A stretch of 64,000 nucleotides of DNA, taken from positions 1,860,001 to 1,924,000 of the forward strand of contig OZ252242.1 in NCBI GenBank assembly GCA_965249595.1. The letters run 5' to 3'. The translations under genes were made by a program, and so were the position numbers. Of this stretch, positions 28,285 through 36,640 are shown in pieces. The notes under the pieces were generated by a model. The model had not been told where the DNA came from. It ran no database searches and saw only the letters and a program-made list of their open reading frames with translations. The DNA is from VXNJ01 sp965249595. GTDB taxonomy: Bacteria; Chloroflexota; UBA11872; VXNJ01. Each line of letters begins with the position of its first letter. The stretch's first letter is position 1.

Positions 28285-28788
28285 ATGAAGCGCCCGGCCG
28301 CGCCGGTATTCTCTCTGGCCGTCGCCGCTTCCCGCCTGGCGAAGCGCGGCGACCAAACGTTGGTACTTACCAACGGCGTATTTGACCTGTTGCATCCGGG
28401 CCATACATTCCTGCTGGCCGAATGCTCAAAGCTGGGGGATCTGGTGGCGGTGGGCGTAAATTGCGACGCCGCCGTGCGGGCCGCCAAGGGTCCCGGCAGA
28501 CCGTTGCAAGGTCTTCCCCAGCGGTTGGCGGTACTCTCGGCGGTACGTTGGGTAGATTTCCTGATTCCATTTCCCCAAGCCGACGCCGGCGAGTTGATTG
28601 CGGCCCTGCGTCCCGATATTTATGTAAAGGGTAGCGAATACGACCCCGCCGGCGCCAACCCGCGCCCGCTGCCCGAGCTGGAATCGACTGGCCGCTTTGG
28701 GGTGAAGTGTCATTACGTGGCCATGGAGCCCGGCCATTCGACAACCGGCCTGGCCCGCCGCATCACCGCCGACCGAATGGACCAATAG
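28285..28788 (+). CDS. rfaE2: Heptose 1-phosphate adenylyltransferase-like nucleotidyltransferase
   Basis: 167 residues from the ATG at 28285 (TGAGATG junction with rfaE1). The cytidylyltransferase-like fold carries TNGVFDLLHPGHTFLL with the HxGH nucleotide site; DIYVKGSEYDP and GHSTTGLARRI match HldE C-terminal domains. It is expected to join heptose 1-phosphate with ATP to form ADP-heptose. Tightly linked to rfaE1 and followed by murJ 20 bases later. Confidence 0.88.
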   Translation: MKRPAAPVFSLAVAASRLAKRGDQTLVLTNGVFDLLHPGHTFLLAECSKLGDLVAVGVNCDAAVRAAKGPGRPLQGLPQRLAVLSAVRWVDFLIPFPQADAGELIAALRPDIYVKGSEYDPAGANPRPLPELESTGRFGVKCHYVAMEPGHSTTGLARRITADRMDQ

Positions 28789-28808
28789 GCAGCCCGCTGC
28801 GTCGGCAC

Positions 28809-30350
28809 ATGCTGGCAGCCGCCGGATTGGTGGCCGCCGGCAATGTAATTTCACGACTGATCGGGTTTGTCCGCGAACCGGTAATCGCCGCCGTTTTTGG
28901 CGCCAGCACGCAAGCCGATGCCTTCGAGATCGCGGCGCGGGTGCCCAACACGCTGCTCGAGGTCGCCATCGGCGGTGCGGTTTCGGCGGTGCTCGTCCCG
29001 CTGCTGGCGGGAATGGGCGACGGCCCGGCGGCCCGGCGCTTGACCGGCAATGTGGCCAGCGTCACCGCGTTGCTACTGGGATTGCTGACCATCGGTGGTT
29101 TGGTTTTTACCGACCAGCTAGTGGCGCTATTGGCACCCGATTTGCCGCAGTCAGCAAAGCCGCTGGCCGCGGCCATGCTGCGCTTTACGATCCCGGCCGC
29201 ATTGCTGCTGGGAATATCGGCCGTCGTGACCGCCCGCCTAATAGCGCTCGAGCGCTTCGTCGGACCGGCCTTTTCCATATCGGCCCTCAATTCGGTGCTG
29301 GTGGTCGCCATTTTGGCGCTCACGCCCCTGGTCGGACCGGTCGCCGTGGCGGTCGGCTATCTCGTGGGGGCCGGGGCGCACCTGGCGGTGCAATTGCCAG
29401 GTCTGTTTCGCGCCGGAGTCTCTCGGCGCTGGCCAGATCCATGGGCCGATTCCAACCTGCGTCGCGCCGTGCTGTTGTATTTGCCGGTCCTGGGTGGCCT
29501 GTTGATCGCCCAAGTAGTGATCCTGGTGGAAACCCGCCTGGCCACCAGCGCCGGGGAAGGCAGCCTGGCGATGATGCGGTACGCCACCCGATTGCAGCAA
29601 TTTCCGCTCGGCGTGATCGTGGCCGCGATCGCCCTGGCATTGCTACCGCCACTGGCCCAGGCGGCGCCGGCAGCCCTGCGCCGAATGGCGGAGGCGGATG
29701 AATTCAAAGAGCTTTTCTGGGCTGCCGCACGGGTCCTCATCGTAGCTATCGTGCCGGTGACCATAATCCTGGTATTGGCCGCCGAACCGGTGATTCGGAT
29801 CGTTTACGAGCGCGGTCAATTCCAACCCGGAGACGTAGCGCCAACCGCCCTGGCGCTGGTCTATTACTCGGTGGCGTTGCCGCTGATCGCTATCGACCAA
29901 TTGCTTATTTTTTCGCTTTACGCCGCCCGCAATACCATCGCCCCGGCGGCGGTGGGAGTAGTTGGTGTCGCGATCTATCTGCTGGTTGCTTTTCCCTTGG
30001 CTCAAGCTTTGGGTTTCCACGGACTGGTCCTGGCCAATTCCATCCAAAACGGGGCCCACGCCGTAGTGCTCGGGGCCCTGATGCTCTATCTCTTGCGAAC
30101 TCGGCCGAAGAGGTCAGTTTGGCGATTCGCAATCGGCGTGACGGCGGCGGCGGCGGCGGCGGGAGCCGCGCTCTGGATGGGAATGGCGCTGGCCCAGTTC
30201 ATCGAACCGGCCCCTGAGCCGGGATTGGTGACGCTGGTGCTGGCCCTGCCCGGGACCGCTTTGGCCTATTTCGCGGTATTGCAAGTATTTGGCGTTAAGG
30301 AACCGGCATTGATTTGGGCAATGGTCAGCGAGCGACTCATGCGCCGCTGA
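28809..30350 (+). CDS. murJ: Lipid II flippase MurJ
   Basis: About 513 residues from the ATG at 28809; the ORF extends further upstream but overlaps rfaE2. About 14 hydrophobic segments, with the family signature ISRLIGFVREPVIAAVFGAS at the N terminus, ANTLLEVAIGGAVSAVLVP-like sequence next to it, and YERGQFQPGD in the second half. MurJ moves lipid II across the cytoplasmic membrane for peptidoglycan synthesis. Ends eight bases from the convergent ctaG-type gene. Confidence 0.92.
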   Translation: MLAAAGLVAAGNVISRLIGFVREPVIAAVFGASTQADAFEIAARVPNTLLEVAIGGAVSAVLVPLLAGMGDGPAARRLTGNVASVTALLLGLLTIGGLVFTDQLVALLAPDLPQSAKPLAAAMLRFTIPAALLLGISAVVTARLIALERFVGPAFSISALNSVLVVAILALTPLVGPVAVAVGYLVGAGAHLAVQLPGLFRAGVSRRWPDPWADSNLRRAVLLYLPVLGGLLIAQVVILVETRLATSAGEGSLAMMRYATRLQQFPLGVIVAAIALALLPPLAQAAPAALRRMAEADEFKELFWAAARVLIVAIVPVTIILVLAAEPVIRIVYERGQFQPGDVAPTALALVYYSVALPLIAIDQLLIFSLYAARNTIAPAAVGVVGVAIYLLVAFPLAQALGFHGLVLANSIQNGAHAVVLGALMLYLLRTRPKRSVWRFAIGVTAAAAAAGAALWMGMALAQFIEPAPEPGLVTLVLALPGTALAYFAVLQVFGVKEPALIWAMVSERLMRR

Positions 30351-30358
30351 CAAAAGGA

Positions 30359-31216
30359 TCAGTTAACGCTTGGGCGCTGATCCAATTGGTTGCGCAGGTC
30401 CAGCGCCCCTTGATGCCGCTCGTCGGCGAACCAACGGAAGAAAACAATCGCCAGTGCGAACCAAAAAACGACCTTGCCGGGCGTCCACATGAGAAGGCCG
30501 CCCAGCTGTTGATCATCAGCAGCCGAAATTGAAAAGACCCGTGGGGCCTCAGCGTAGACCGAATAGACCGGCTCCTCGGCAAAGGTGAGCACGGCCCCAA
30601 AGAGGGACTGGGGAACCGGTAAGACAAATAGGTAAAAGATCTGAAACACCGGGGCCAGGCGCGGCAATTGCTCAGATTGCGATGCCAGCGGCCACCACAT
30701 CATCATTGAGACCACGATATAGGACATGTGCTCAGTGTCGTGAAGGAGCTGATTGGTCAGGGCGGCCTCATAAAGGGTCGGGACATGCCAAAGGGCTACC
30801 ACCGCCTGGGAAGCGATGATCGCAACCACCGGGTTGGTCAGTATCCTGCCCACCGCCAGGGCCCCGGGCAGCCGCAGCAAGAGGCCGATCATCCAGCCTG
30901 GCGTCCCCAGGATCAGGCCCAGCGGGACGATGAAGAACATGATCAGGTGCTGGGTCATGTGGGCGGAGAACAAGTAGTGTTCGCCGATGTAATCAATCGG
31001 TGAAAAGATTGCCAGGGCCATGGCAACCAGGCCGGCCAAGAAAGCCGGCACCCGCCATCGTTCCGGCGCCGGACCCAGATTGAAACGGACCCGCAGCGGA
31101 CCCAGCAGATACAGATAGGCCGCCGCCGCCAATAGCATTCCAGTCGCCGCCGTGGGAGCGACCGACCAGACGTTGGTCTGCAGCGATTCAGCTACATGGG
31201 CGGTGTGCGGGAACAA
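30359..31216 (-). CDS. CtaG/caa3-type cytochrome c oxidase assembly protein
   Basis: 285 residues with about seven membrane segments. HYLFSAHMTQHLIMFFIVPL, ALWHVPTLYEAAL and HDTEHMSYI carry the conserved His residues of the caa3_CtaG family, which help insert copper or assemble caa3-type oxidases. TTG start at 31216 with AGAGGG eight bases upstream. It follows the TauE/SafE gene by 71 bases on the same strand. Oxidase subunit genes are not in the window. Confidence 0.88.
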   Translation of the reverse strand: MFPHTAHVAESLQTNVWSVAPTAATGMLLAAAAYLYLLGPLRVRFNLGPAPERWRVPAFLAGLVAMALAIFSPIDYIGEHYLFSAHMTQHLIMFFIVPLGLILGTPGWMIGLLLRLPGALAVGRILTNPVVAIIASQAVVALWHVPTLYEAALTNQLLHDTEHMSYIVVSMMMWWPLASQSEQLPRLAPVFQIFYLFVLPVPQSLFGAVLTFAEEPVYSVYAEAPRVFSISAADDQQLGGLLMWTPGKVVFWFALAIVFFRWFADERHQGALDLRNQLDQRPSVN

Positions 31217-31287
31217 TACGGCGACCCTCTAGCTAAACGTGACCGGTGGATATTTGGCGCCCGTGCATTTGATTTTCGCGCAAGCGT

Positions 31288-32088
31288 TTAAATCTTGGCC
31301 CGCAGCCAAGCCCACACGCCAAACATCCGCAACGAAAAATAGATAAGCAAAGCCACAAAAACATAACGCAAGATCAGCTGGTCCAGCACCCCGCCGGCCA
31401 GCGCCCCGAAGACCAATCCGGTTGGGACCGAGAACACGGTAATGCCCGCCGCCCAGCGCCAGCGCACATTGCCCAGCCGAGTGTGCGCAATCACCCCGGC
31501 AATCGACGTCGGGATCATCATCGCCAAGGCGAAAGCCTGGGCGTCACGCTGGCCCAGCGAGAGAAAGAACACCGATACCGGCACGACAAAGATGCCGCCG
31601 CCAACACCCAGCAATCCACTCAAATAGCCAGCCAATAACCCGATCGTGACCGCCGCCACGTAGCGCCCATAGCCGGAGATGCTCAAGAGCTCTTCGGGAT
31701 CAGCCAGGGAAAAAAGCAGTATTGCGGCAACCAGCAGAAACCCGGCAAACACCCGCCGCAGGGTCAGTTCCGGCATGGCCGACGCCGACCTGGCCCCCAG
31801 CGGGGCGGTGGCGATGGACGGCACGGTGGCCACGGCGACCAGGACCCAGTCGATCTCCACCGAAAGGGTGTAGCCAATCAAGCTTGCCAACGCCGTTAGA
31901 ACCACGATGGCCAGCGAAGTGCCATGGGCGACGACTTGGCTGATGGAGAGCATGGAAACCATAAGTGGGACCATAAACGTGCCGCCACCGATGCCGGCCA
32001 ACCCGGAGAACGTGCCGCCGCCGATGCCGATTGCTCCCAGCTGGGTCCAACTTGAACGGCGCCCCGGCACCCTAGGTGAATCGCTCAT
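31288..32088 (-). CDS. TauE/SafE family permease (sulfite/anion exporter type)
   Basis: 266 residues from the ATG at 32088, with about eight membrane segments. The two glycine-rich repeats typical of the family are present: GGGTFSGLAGIGGGTFMVPL and LAGYLSGLLGVGGGIFVVPV. Members export sulfite, sulfoacetate or other organosulfur anions. It is divergent from cysK over about 100 bases, and the gene pair suggests a sulfur link. Substrate not proven. Confidence 0.85.
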   Translation of the reverse strand: MSDSPRVPGRRSSWTQLGAIGIGGGTFSGLAGIGGGTFMVPLMVSMLSISQVVAHGTSLAIVVLTALASLIGYTLSVEIDWVLVAVATVPSIATAPLGARSASAMPELTLRRVFAGFLLVAAILLFSLADPEELLSISGYGRYVAAVTIGLLAGYLSGLLGVGGGIFVVPVSVFFLSLGQRDAQAFALAMMIPTSIAGVIAHTRLGNVRWRWAAGITVFSVPTGLVFGALAGGVLDQLILRYVFVALLIYFSLRMFGVWAWLRAKI

Positions 32089-32187
32089 CAATAACCAGTG
32101 CGGATATTCTTGGCAGGCCCGGTCACTCCAATAGCGACCGTCCTCATTGCTAAATTGTTACTTGCCCAAACCCTCCGGAGAACACAG

Positions 32188-33174
32188 ATGACAAGTGTGC
32201 GTGATCGTCAGTTGCCCCGGATCGGTTCAACCGTCATCGACCTGATCGGCAACACGCCGCTGGTTCAGATAAACAATGCGGTGGCCGAATCAGGCGCCGT
32301 AATTGTGGGAAAACTGGAGTCGGCCAATCCGGGTGGCAGCGTCAAAGACCGCACCGGATTGGCAATGATTGATGCCGCCGAAGCCGCCGCTGCCATCCGG
32401 CCGGGCGAGACAGTGGTCATCGAACCAACTTCCGGCAATACCGGCATCGCCCTGGCCATGGCCTGTGCCGCCAAAGGGTATCGCTGCGTGATAACAATGC
32501 CCGAGACGATGAGCATTGAGCGTCGCCAGGCCCTGCTGTTGTTCGGGGCCGAGCTGGTGCTCACGCCGGCCGCCGGCGGCATGCAGGGGGCGATCGACCA
32601 GGCAGAGACGCTGTGCGACTCAATCGAGGGCGGATGGATCCCACAGCAGTTTGAAAACCCCGCCAATCCCGACGTTCACTTCCGCACCACGGCCGAGGAG
32701 ATCTGGCGCGACACCGAAGGCGAAGTCGACATCATCGTCTCGCCAGTCGGGACCGGTGGCACCGCCACCGGCTGTGCCCGGGCCTTAAAACCGCGTAAAT
32801 CCAGCCTTGAGGTTGTCGGCGTGGAGCCCACCCGCAGCGCCGTAATTTCAGGCGGGGAACCGGGACCGCACCGGATTCAAGGAATCGGCGCAGGATTCGT
32901 TCCTTCAGTATTTGAGGGCGAATTGATTGATGAAATCATCAAGATCGAAGACGAGGCTGCCGAGCACATGGCGCGACAGCTTTGCTCCCGCGATGGCCTT
33001 TTCGTCGGCATCTCCGCCGGGGCCGGTGTGGCCGCGGCACTGGAGCTGGGCCAGCGCGAGGAAAACAAGGGCAATTTAATCGTTACGATCCTCCCCGATA
33101 CCGGTGAGCGTTACCTGTCGCATCCAGGATTTGAGTCGGTCATCTATAACGCTGAGTTGCAACGGCCGGTCTAA
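32188..33174 (+). CDS. cysK: Cysteine synthase A (O-acetylserine sulfhydrylase)
   Basis: 328 residues from the ATG at 32188 (GGAG upstream). The PLP lysine is in NPGGSVKDR, the phosphate-binding loop is PTSGNTGIALA, and the second PLP contact is SPVGTGGTATG. It makes cysteine from O-acetylserine and sulfide. Divergent from a TauE/SafE permease. Followed by a strong hairpin shared with the convergent rplL gene. Confidence 0.93.
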   Translation: MTSVRDRQLPRIGSTVIDLIGNTPLVQINNAVAESGAVIVGKLESANPGGSVKDRTGLAMIDAAEAAAAIRPGETVVIEPTSGNTGIALAMACAAKGYRCVITMPETMSIERRQALLLFGAELVLTPAAGGMQGAIDQAETLCDSIEGGWIPQQFENPANPDVHFRTTAEEIWRDTEGEVDIIVSPVGTGGTATGCARALKPRKSSLEVVGVEPTRSAVISGGEPGPHRIQGIGAGFVPSVFEGELIDEIIKIEDEAAEHMARQLCSRDGLFVGISAGAGVAAALELGQREENKGNLIVTILPDTGERYLSHPGFESVIYNAELQRPV

Positions 33175-33191
33175 GCCAATCCTGCAAATGA

Positions 33192-33221
33192 ATCCGCCCC
33201 GACCGACCGGTCGGGGCGGAT
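33192..33221. terminator. Bidirectional terminator-like hairpin between cysK and rplL
   Basis: A perfect 13-bp stem, ATCCGCCCCGACC paired with GGTCGGGGCGGAT around a four-base loop, lies between two convergent genes. Its position fits a shared terminator. T-runs on either side are poor, so it may instead work as an mRNA 3' end stabiliser or with Rho. Confidence 0.65.
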
Positions 33222-33257
33222 ATCTAAAAAGCTGAAGTGCCGCTTGGCGGCATTGGG

Positions 33258-33644
33258 CTATTTGATCTCGATCGTTGCGCCTTCGGCCTCCAGCAATTTG
33301 GCAATCTCATCGGCCTCGTCCCGGGAAACGCCTTCTTTGACGGCGTTGGGGGCTTGGTCAACGATCGCCTTGGATTCCTTGAGTCCCAGACCGGTGATCT
33401 GTCGCACCACCTTGATTACCGGAATCTTGTTGGGACCGATCTCGGAGAGCACCACGTCGAATTCGGTTTGCTCGGCCGCCGCGGCCTCGCCGTTGGATGA
33501 GGCGTCTGCCGCCGCCGGCGCCGCCGCCATCGCGGTGACCCCGAATTTTTCTTGGAGCAGTTCGACCAACTCGGCCAACTCCAATACCGTCATCGACCCG
33601 ATCGCCTCGATCAGATCATTTAGCTTTGTGTTTTCTGAAGCCAT
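33258..33644 (-). CDS. rplL: Ribosomal protein bL12 (L7/L12)
   Basis: 128 residues. N-terminal dimer domain, then an Ala-rich hinge (AAAPAAADASSNGEAAAA), then the globular domain with KIPVIKVVRQITGLGLKESK. A clear AAGGAG precedes the ATG. Forms the stalk with L10. Unlike in most bacteria, rpoB does not follow; a convergent cysK does. Confidence 0.97.
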   Translation of the reverse strand: MASENTKLNDLIEAIGSMTVLELAELVELLQEKFGVTAMAAAPAAADASSNGEAAAAEQTEFDVVLSEIGPNKIPVIKVVRQITGLGLKESKAIVDQAPNAVKEGVSRDEADEIAKLLEAEGATIEIK

Positions 33645-33725
33645 TTATTTCTCCTTGAAAAGTTGTTTAGCTTTGCAATGCTTGCCGGCAAGCAACGTTG
33701 ACGGCAAAAGTTTTGGGTGGTTGCC

Positions 33726-34247
33726 CTAGGCAGCCTTTTGTTCGCGAATCTGATCGATGGCCACCGCCAGCCGCGATATGGTGGCCGCGAGAGTAAAGAC
33801 CAGGCCCGTCAGCGGACTGGCCACGCTGCCAACGACCGTTGCAACCAAAACGTCGCGTGAAGGGATCGCCGCTATGCGCGTTACCAGTGGAACGTCGACC
33901 AATTCACCGTCAACCCGACCACCGCGAATCTCATACTCAGGGTTTCGAGCCGCCAGGCGCGTGAGCACCTTGGCCGCCCCGGAGGGATCGTCGGCGCAGA
34001 TCGTCAATGCGACCGGACCGTCGAACAGTTCGCTCAGGTCGCCGAAACCGGCATTGGTGGCGGCGATACGGGCCAGGGTGTTTTTGACCACGTGATAGCT
34101 GGCTCCAACCTCGCCCAATTCACCACGTAGATCGGCTATGGCGGGAACCGAGAGGCCCCGATAGTAGCTGACCAGCCACGACGGCGTTGATTCGAAGAGG
34201 GTCTGGAGGTCGCTCACGCGGGCTTCTTTTTCAGCCCTTGTTGCCAA
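33726..34247 (-). CDS. rplJ: Ribosomal protein uL10
   Basis: 173 residues from the TTG at 34247, which has AAAGGAG five bases upstream and gives the N terminus ATRAEKEARVSDLQ. A longer ORF reaches back into the attenuator hairpin and is not credible. The central part has YYRGLSVPAIADLRGEL and VVKNTLARIAA, and the C-terminal helix binds L12. L10 anchors the L12 stalk and commonly represses its own mRNA by binding a leader. Confidence 0.95.
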   Translation of the reverse strand: MATRAEKEARVSDLQTLFESTPSWLVSYYRGLSVPAIADLRGELGEVGASYHVVKNTLARIAATNAGFGDLSELFDGPVALTICADDPSGAAKVLTRLAARNPEYEIRGGRVDGELVDVPLVTRIAAIPSRDVLVATVVGSVASPLTGLVFTLAATISRLAVAIDQIREQKAA

Positions 34248-34473
34248 TTGAGCTCCTTTATTGAAATGATCTAAAAGAAAAAACCGCACAGATTCAATGT
34301 CCCATGCGGTCGGATTGGCGATTGGTCGAAAGTTGCGCCTGAGCGCCGCTTTAGAAACCCTGTACCTGGGCGGGCGTCCTTAAAGGCTTGTTCGCCTTTT
34401 TGGAAATTAACCGCAAGCGATTGCGGCACCGGCCGTCTGGGGCATCAAATTGAGTTGTTACAAGTTAGGGATT
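34248..34473 (-). promoter_or_regulatory. L10-type ribosomal protein leader
   Basis: A 226-base non-coding stretch between rplA and rplJ with several stable hairpins on the minus-strand RNA (for example CCGCAA/TTGCGG and AAAGGC/GCCTTT), ending in an attenuator-like hairpin before the rplJ Shine-Dalgarno. Position and layout match the known L10 leader, where L10(L12)4 binding controls rplJ-rplL expression. I cannot confirm the kink-turn by eye. Confidence 0.65.
34277..34310 (-). terminator. Attenuator hairpin in the rplJ leader
   Basis: On the minus strand ACCGCA pairs with TGCGGT around a 16-base loop and is followed directly by six T residues. It ends about 30 bases before the rplJ start, as expected for transcription attenuation of rplJ-rplL. 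Confidence 0.65.
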
Positions 34474-35187
34474 TTAGGCCTGTTGACGAGCCTCATTTAT
34501 TGCCTCGGCGACATCGAGCGGGATTCCCGGGCCCATAGTCGTCGAAAGAGTTATTGATTGCACATAGGTGCCGCGGGCACCATCGGGTCGAGCATTAACG
34601 ATCGCATTTAGCGCCGTGTATAGGTTTTCACGCAGGCCCTCTAGCGCGAATGACACCTTGCCAATTACAAAATGAACGTTGCCGCTTTGGTCGGCCCGAT
34701 ATTCGATCTGGCCTCCCTTGATCGCGTCCACGACTTGGCCGATCCGCGGGCTGACCGTGCCGGCCCGGGCGTTGGGCATCAAGCCGCGTGGACCCAATAT
34801 TCGACCCAGCGGACCGACGATCCGCATCATGTCCGGAGTGGCCACGGCCGCATCAAAGTCGAGCCAACCAGCCTGAATCCGCTTGGCCAGATCCGCGCCG
34901 CCAACTTCCACGGCGCCGGCATCACGCGCCTCGGCCGCGGCGTCGCCGGCGGCAAAAGCAATGATGCGACGAGTCCGGCCGGTTCCGTGGGGGAGCACCA
35001 CGGTGCCGCGGACCTGTTGGTCCTGGTGCCGCGTGTCGATGCCCAATTTCGAATGCAGTTCGACAGTGGAATCGAATTTTGTCGGATCCCATGTCTGGGC
35101 CAATTCAAGAGCGTCGGCTATCACATACTCACGGCCGGACTCTACGGTTTCGGCGGCCGCTTCATAGCGCTTGGAATTTTTGGTCAT
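34474..35187 (-). CDS. rplA: Ribosomal protein uL1
   Basis: 237 residues. Hallmark sequences GRILGPRGLMPNARAGTVSP and KGGQIEYRADQSGNVHFVIG are present. It binds 23S rRNA at the mobile L1 stalk. Starts 35 bases after rplK. Separated from rplJ by a structured leader. Confidence 0.97.
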   Translation of the reverse strand: MTKNSKRYEAAAETVESGREYVIADALELAQTWDPTKFDSTVELHSKLGIDTRHQDQQVRGTVVLPHGTGRTRRIIAFAAGDAAAEARDAGAVEVGGADLAKRIQAGWLDFDAAVATPDMMRIVGPLGRILGPRGLMPNARAGTVSPRIGQVVDAIKGGQIEYRADQSGNVHFVIGKVSFALEGLRENLYTALNAIVNARPDGARGTYVQSITLSTTMGPGIPLDVAEAINEARQQA

Positions 35188-35222
35188 AGTGGCGAACTCT
35201 TAAGGGGTTGAAATCGGCTCGG

Positions 35223-35654
35223 TCAGGCCGGCGTTTGGACCGTAATGCCCATGCTGCGGGCAGTACCGGCCACAATTTTCTTTGCTTGATCTAGGTCTTT
35301 GGTGTTGAGGTCGGGCATCTTGATCGTGGCAATCTCGGCCAGCTGCTCATCGGTCACCGAGCCAACCACCTCTTGGCTGGGATTGCTGGCACCCACCGAT
35401 ACCCCGGCAGCCTTGCGCAGCAGGTCTGAAGCGGGCGGCGTCTTGGTGATAAACGAATAGGAGCGGTCGGAGAAGATCGTCACCTCGCACGGGATGATGT
35501 TGCCGATCTGGTCCCGGGTCTTGGCGTTGTAATCCTTTACGAATTGGACGCTGTTGACGCCGTGTTGCCCCAGTGATGGGCCTACCGGAGGGGCCACCGT
35601 GGCCTGGCCACCGGCCAGTTGCATCTTGACGATGGCAATCACTTTCTGCGCCAA
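35223..35654 (-). CDS. rplK: Ribosomal protein uL11
   Basis: 143 residues, full length. The N-terminal PPVGPSLGQHGVN and C-terminal RNA-binding KTPPASDLLRKAAG and GTARSMGITV are typical. It forms the base of the GTPase-associated centre. Located 55 bases after nusG. Confidence 0.97.
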   Translation of the reverse strand: MAQKVIAIVKMQLAGGQATVAPPVGPSLGQHGVNSVQFVKDYNAKTRDQIGNIIPCEVTIFSDRSYSFITKTPPASDLLRKAAGVSVGASNPSQEVVGSVTDEQLAEIATIKMPDLNTKDLDQAKKIVAGTARSMGITVQTPA

Positions 35655-35709
35655 ATTAGAACTCTCTTTAAGTAGCTTGTGGGAATTTTTGGTTTGCGCC
35701 GATTAGGGC

Positions 35710-36264
35710 TCAGGCGCCCGAGCGGACACGTTCGACTTGCAGGAAATCCAGTTCGACCGGGGTGTCGCGACCGAAGAAAGAAACCATTACTCGAACGCGG
35801 CCGCGTTCTAGGTTCACCTCGTCGACGGTTCCCAAGAATTCGGAGAAAGGACCGTCAACAATTTTCACGGTATCACCCGCGGCCATCGAAACCTGGACCC
35901 TTGGCGCTTTGCCGTGGATCTGTTCAAAGATCCTCTCGACTTCAACCTTGGGCAGCGGCATCGCGCGCTGGCTGCCACCGACGAAGTTGACGACGCCCGG
36001 GGTATTGCGAACTATGGTGCCGGAGGTGGTGTTGTAATCCATCCGCACCAACACGTAGCCCTGAAACATCTTGCGCTTGACGGTCTGGCGTTCGCCGTTG
36101 CGAACTTCCTCGACGTCTTTCTCCGGGATAACGACCTCGAAGATCGCGTCCTCAGCGTCCATGGACCGGATTCGGGAGAGTAGATTGTCGCGAAAGCGGT
36201 TCTCGTAACCCGAATAGGTCTGAACCACGTACCAGTCGCCGCGCAGGTTGGTATCGGTCGCCAT
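35710..36264 (-). CDS. nusG: Transcription termination/antitermination factor NusG
   Basis: 184 residues from the ATG at 36264, three bases after the secE stop. NGN domain with WYVVQTYSGYENRFRDNL and GYVLVRMDY; C-terminal KOW domain with GDTVKIVDGPFSEFLGTVDE. It binds RNA polymerase and links transcription to Rho or the ribosome. Confidence 0.96.
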   Translation of the reverse strand: MATDTNLRGDWYVVQTYSGYENRFRDNLLSRIRSMDAEDAIFEVVIPEKDVEEVRNGERQTVKRKMFQGYVLVRMDYNTTSGTIVRNTPGVVNFVGGSQRAMPLPKVEVERIFEQIHGKAPRVQVSMAAGDTVKIVDGPFSEFLGTVDEVNLERGRVRVMVSFFGRDTPVELDFLQVERVRSGA

Positions 36265-36267
36265 CAA

Positions 36268-36501
36268 CTATGCCTGGATAAAGATCAAATCTGAAAGTTT
36301 GGAAAGGCCGAAATCAAAAAATCCAAGGAACAGCGCCAGCGCGATTACCACACCCAACACGATCACCGTAAGGCGAATCGTCTCGTCTCGCGTTGGCCAG
36401 TGCGATCGGCGCAATTCGGCTACGGTTTCCCGCGCGAAATTGGCAGGTCCATTCGACTGGCGGGCGGTCGCACGACGTCTAGTTCTTGCTCTGCCAGCCA
36501 A
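36268..36501 (-). CDS. secE: Preprotein translocase subunit SecE
   Basis: About 77 residues from a TTG at 36501 (AGGA seven bases upstream); an upstream TTG at 36555 would give 95 residues. The conserved amphipathic part ETVAELRRSHWPTRDE is followed by one membrane segment, LTVIVLGVVIALALFLGFF. It clamps SecY in the membrane. Heads the nusG-rplKAJL cluster. rpmG, often upstream, is not present here. Confidence 0.88.
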   Translation of the reverse strand: MAGRARTRRRATARQSNGPANFARETVAELRRSHWPTRDETIRLTVIVLGVVIALALFLGFFDFGLSKLSDLIFIQA

Positions 36502-36640
36502 ATCTTGTCCTGTGTCGGGAAGCGCCGATTGGCGGACGCCAACTAGCCTTCCCAATTGCTCATTTCTTGGGCAACAACACGGCTTTTGGCAACCGCGCCA
36601 TTGCGGCGGATTCTAGCACCGGATTGATACAGCGCCCTCC

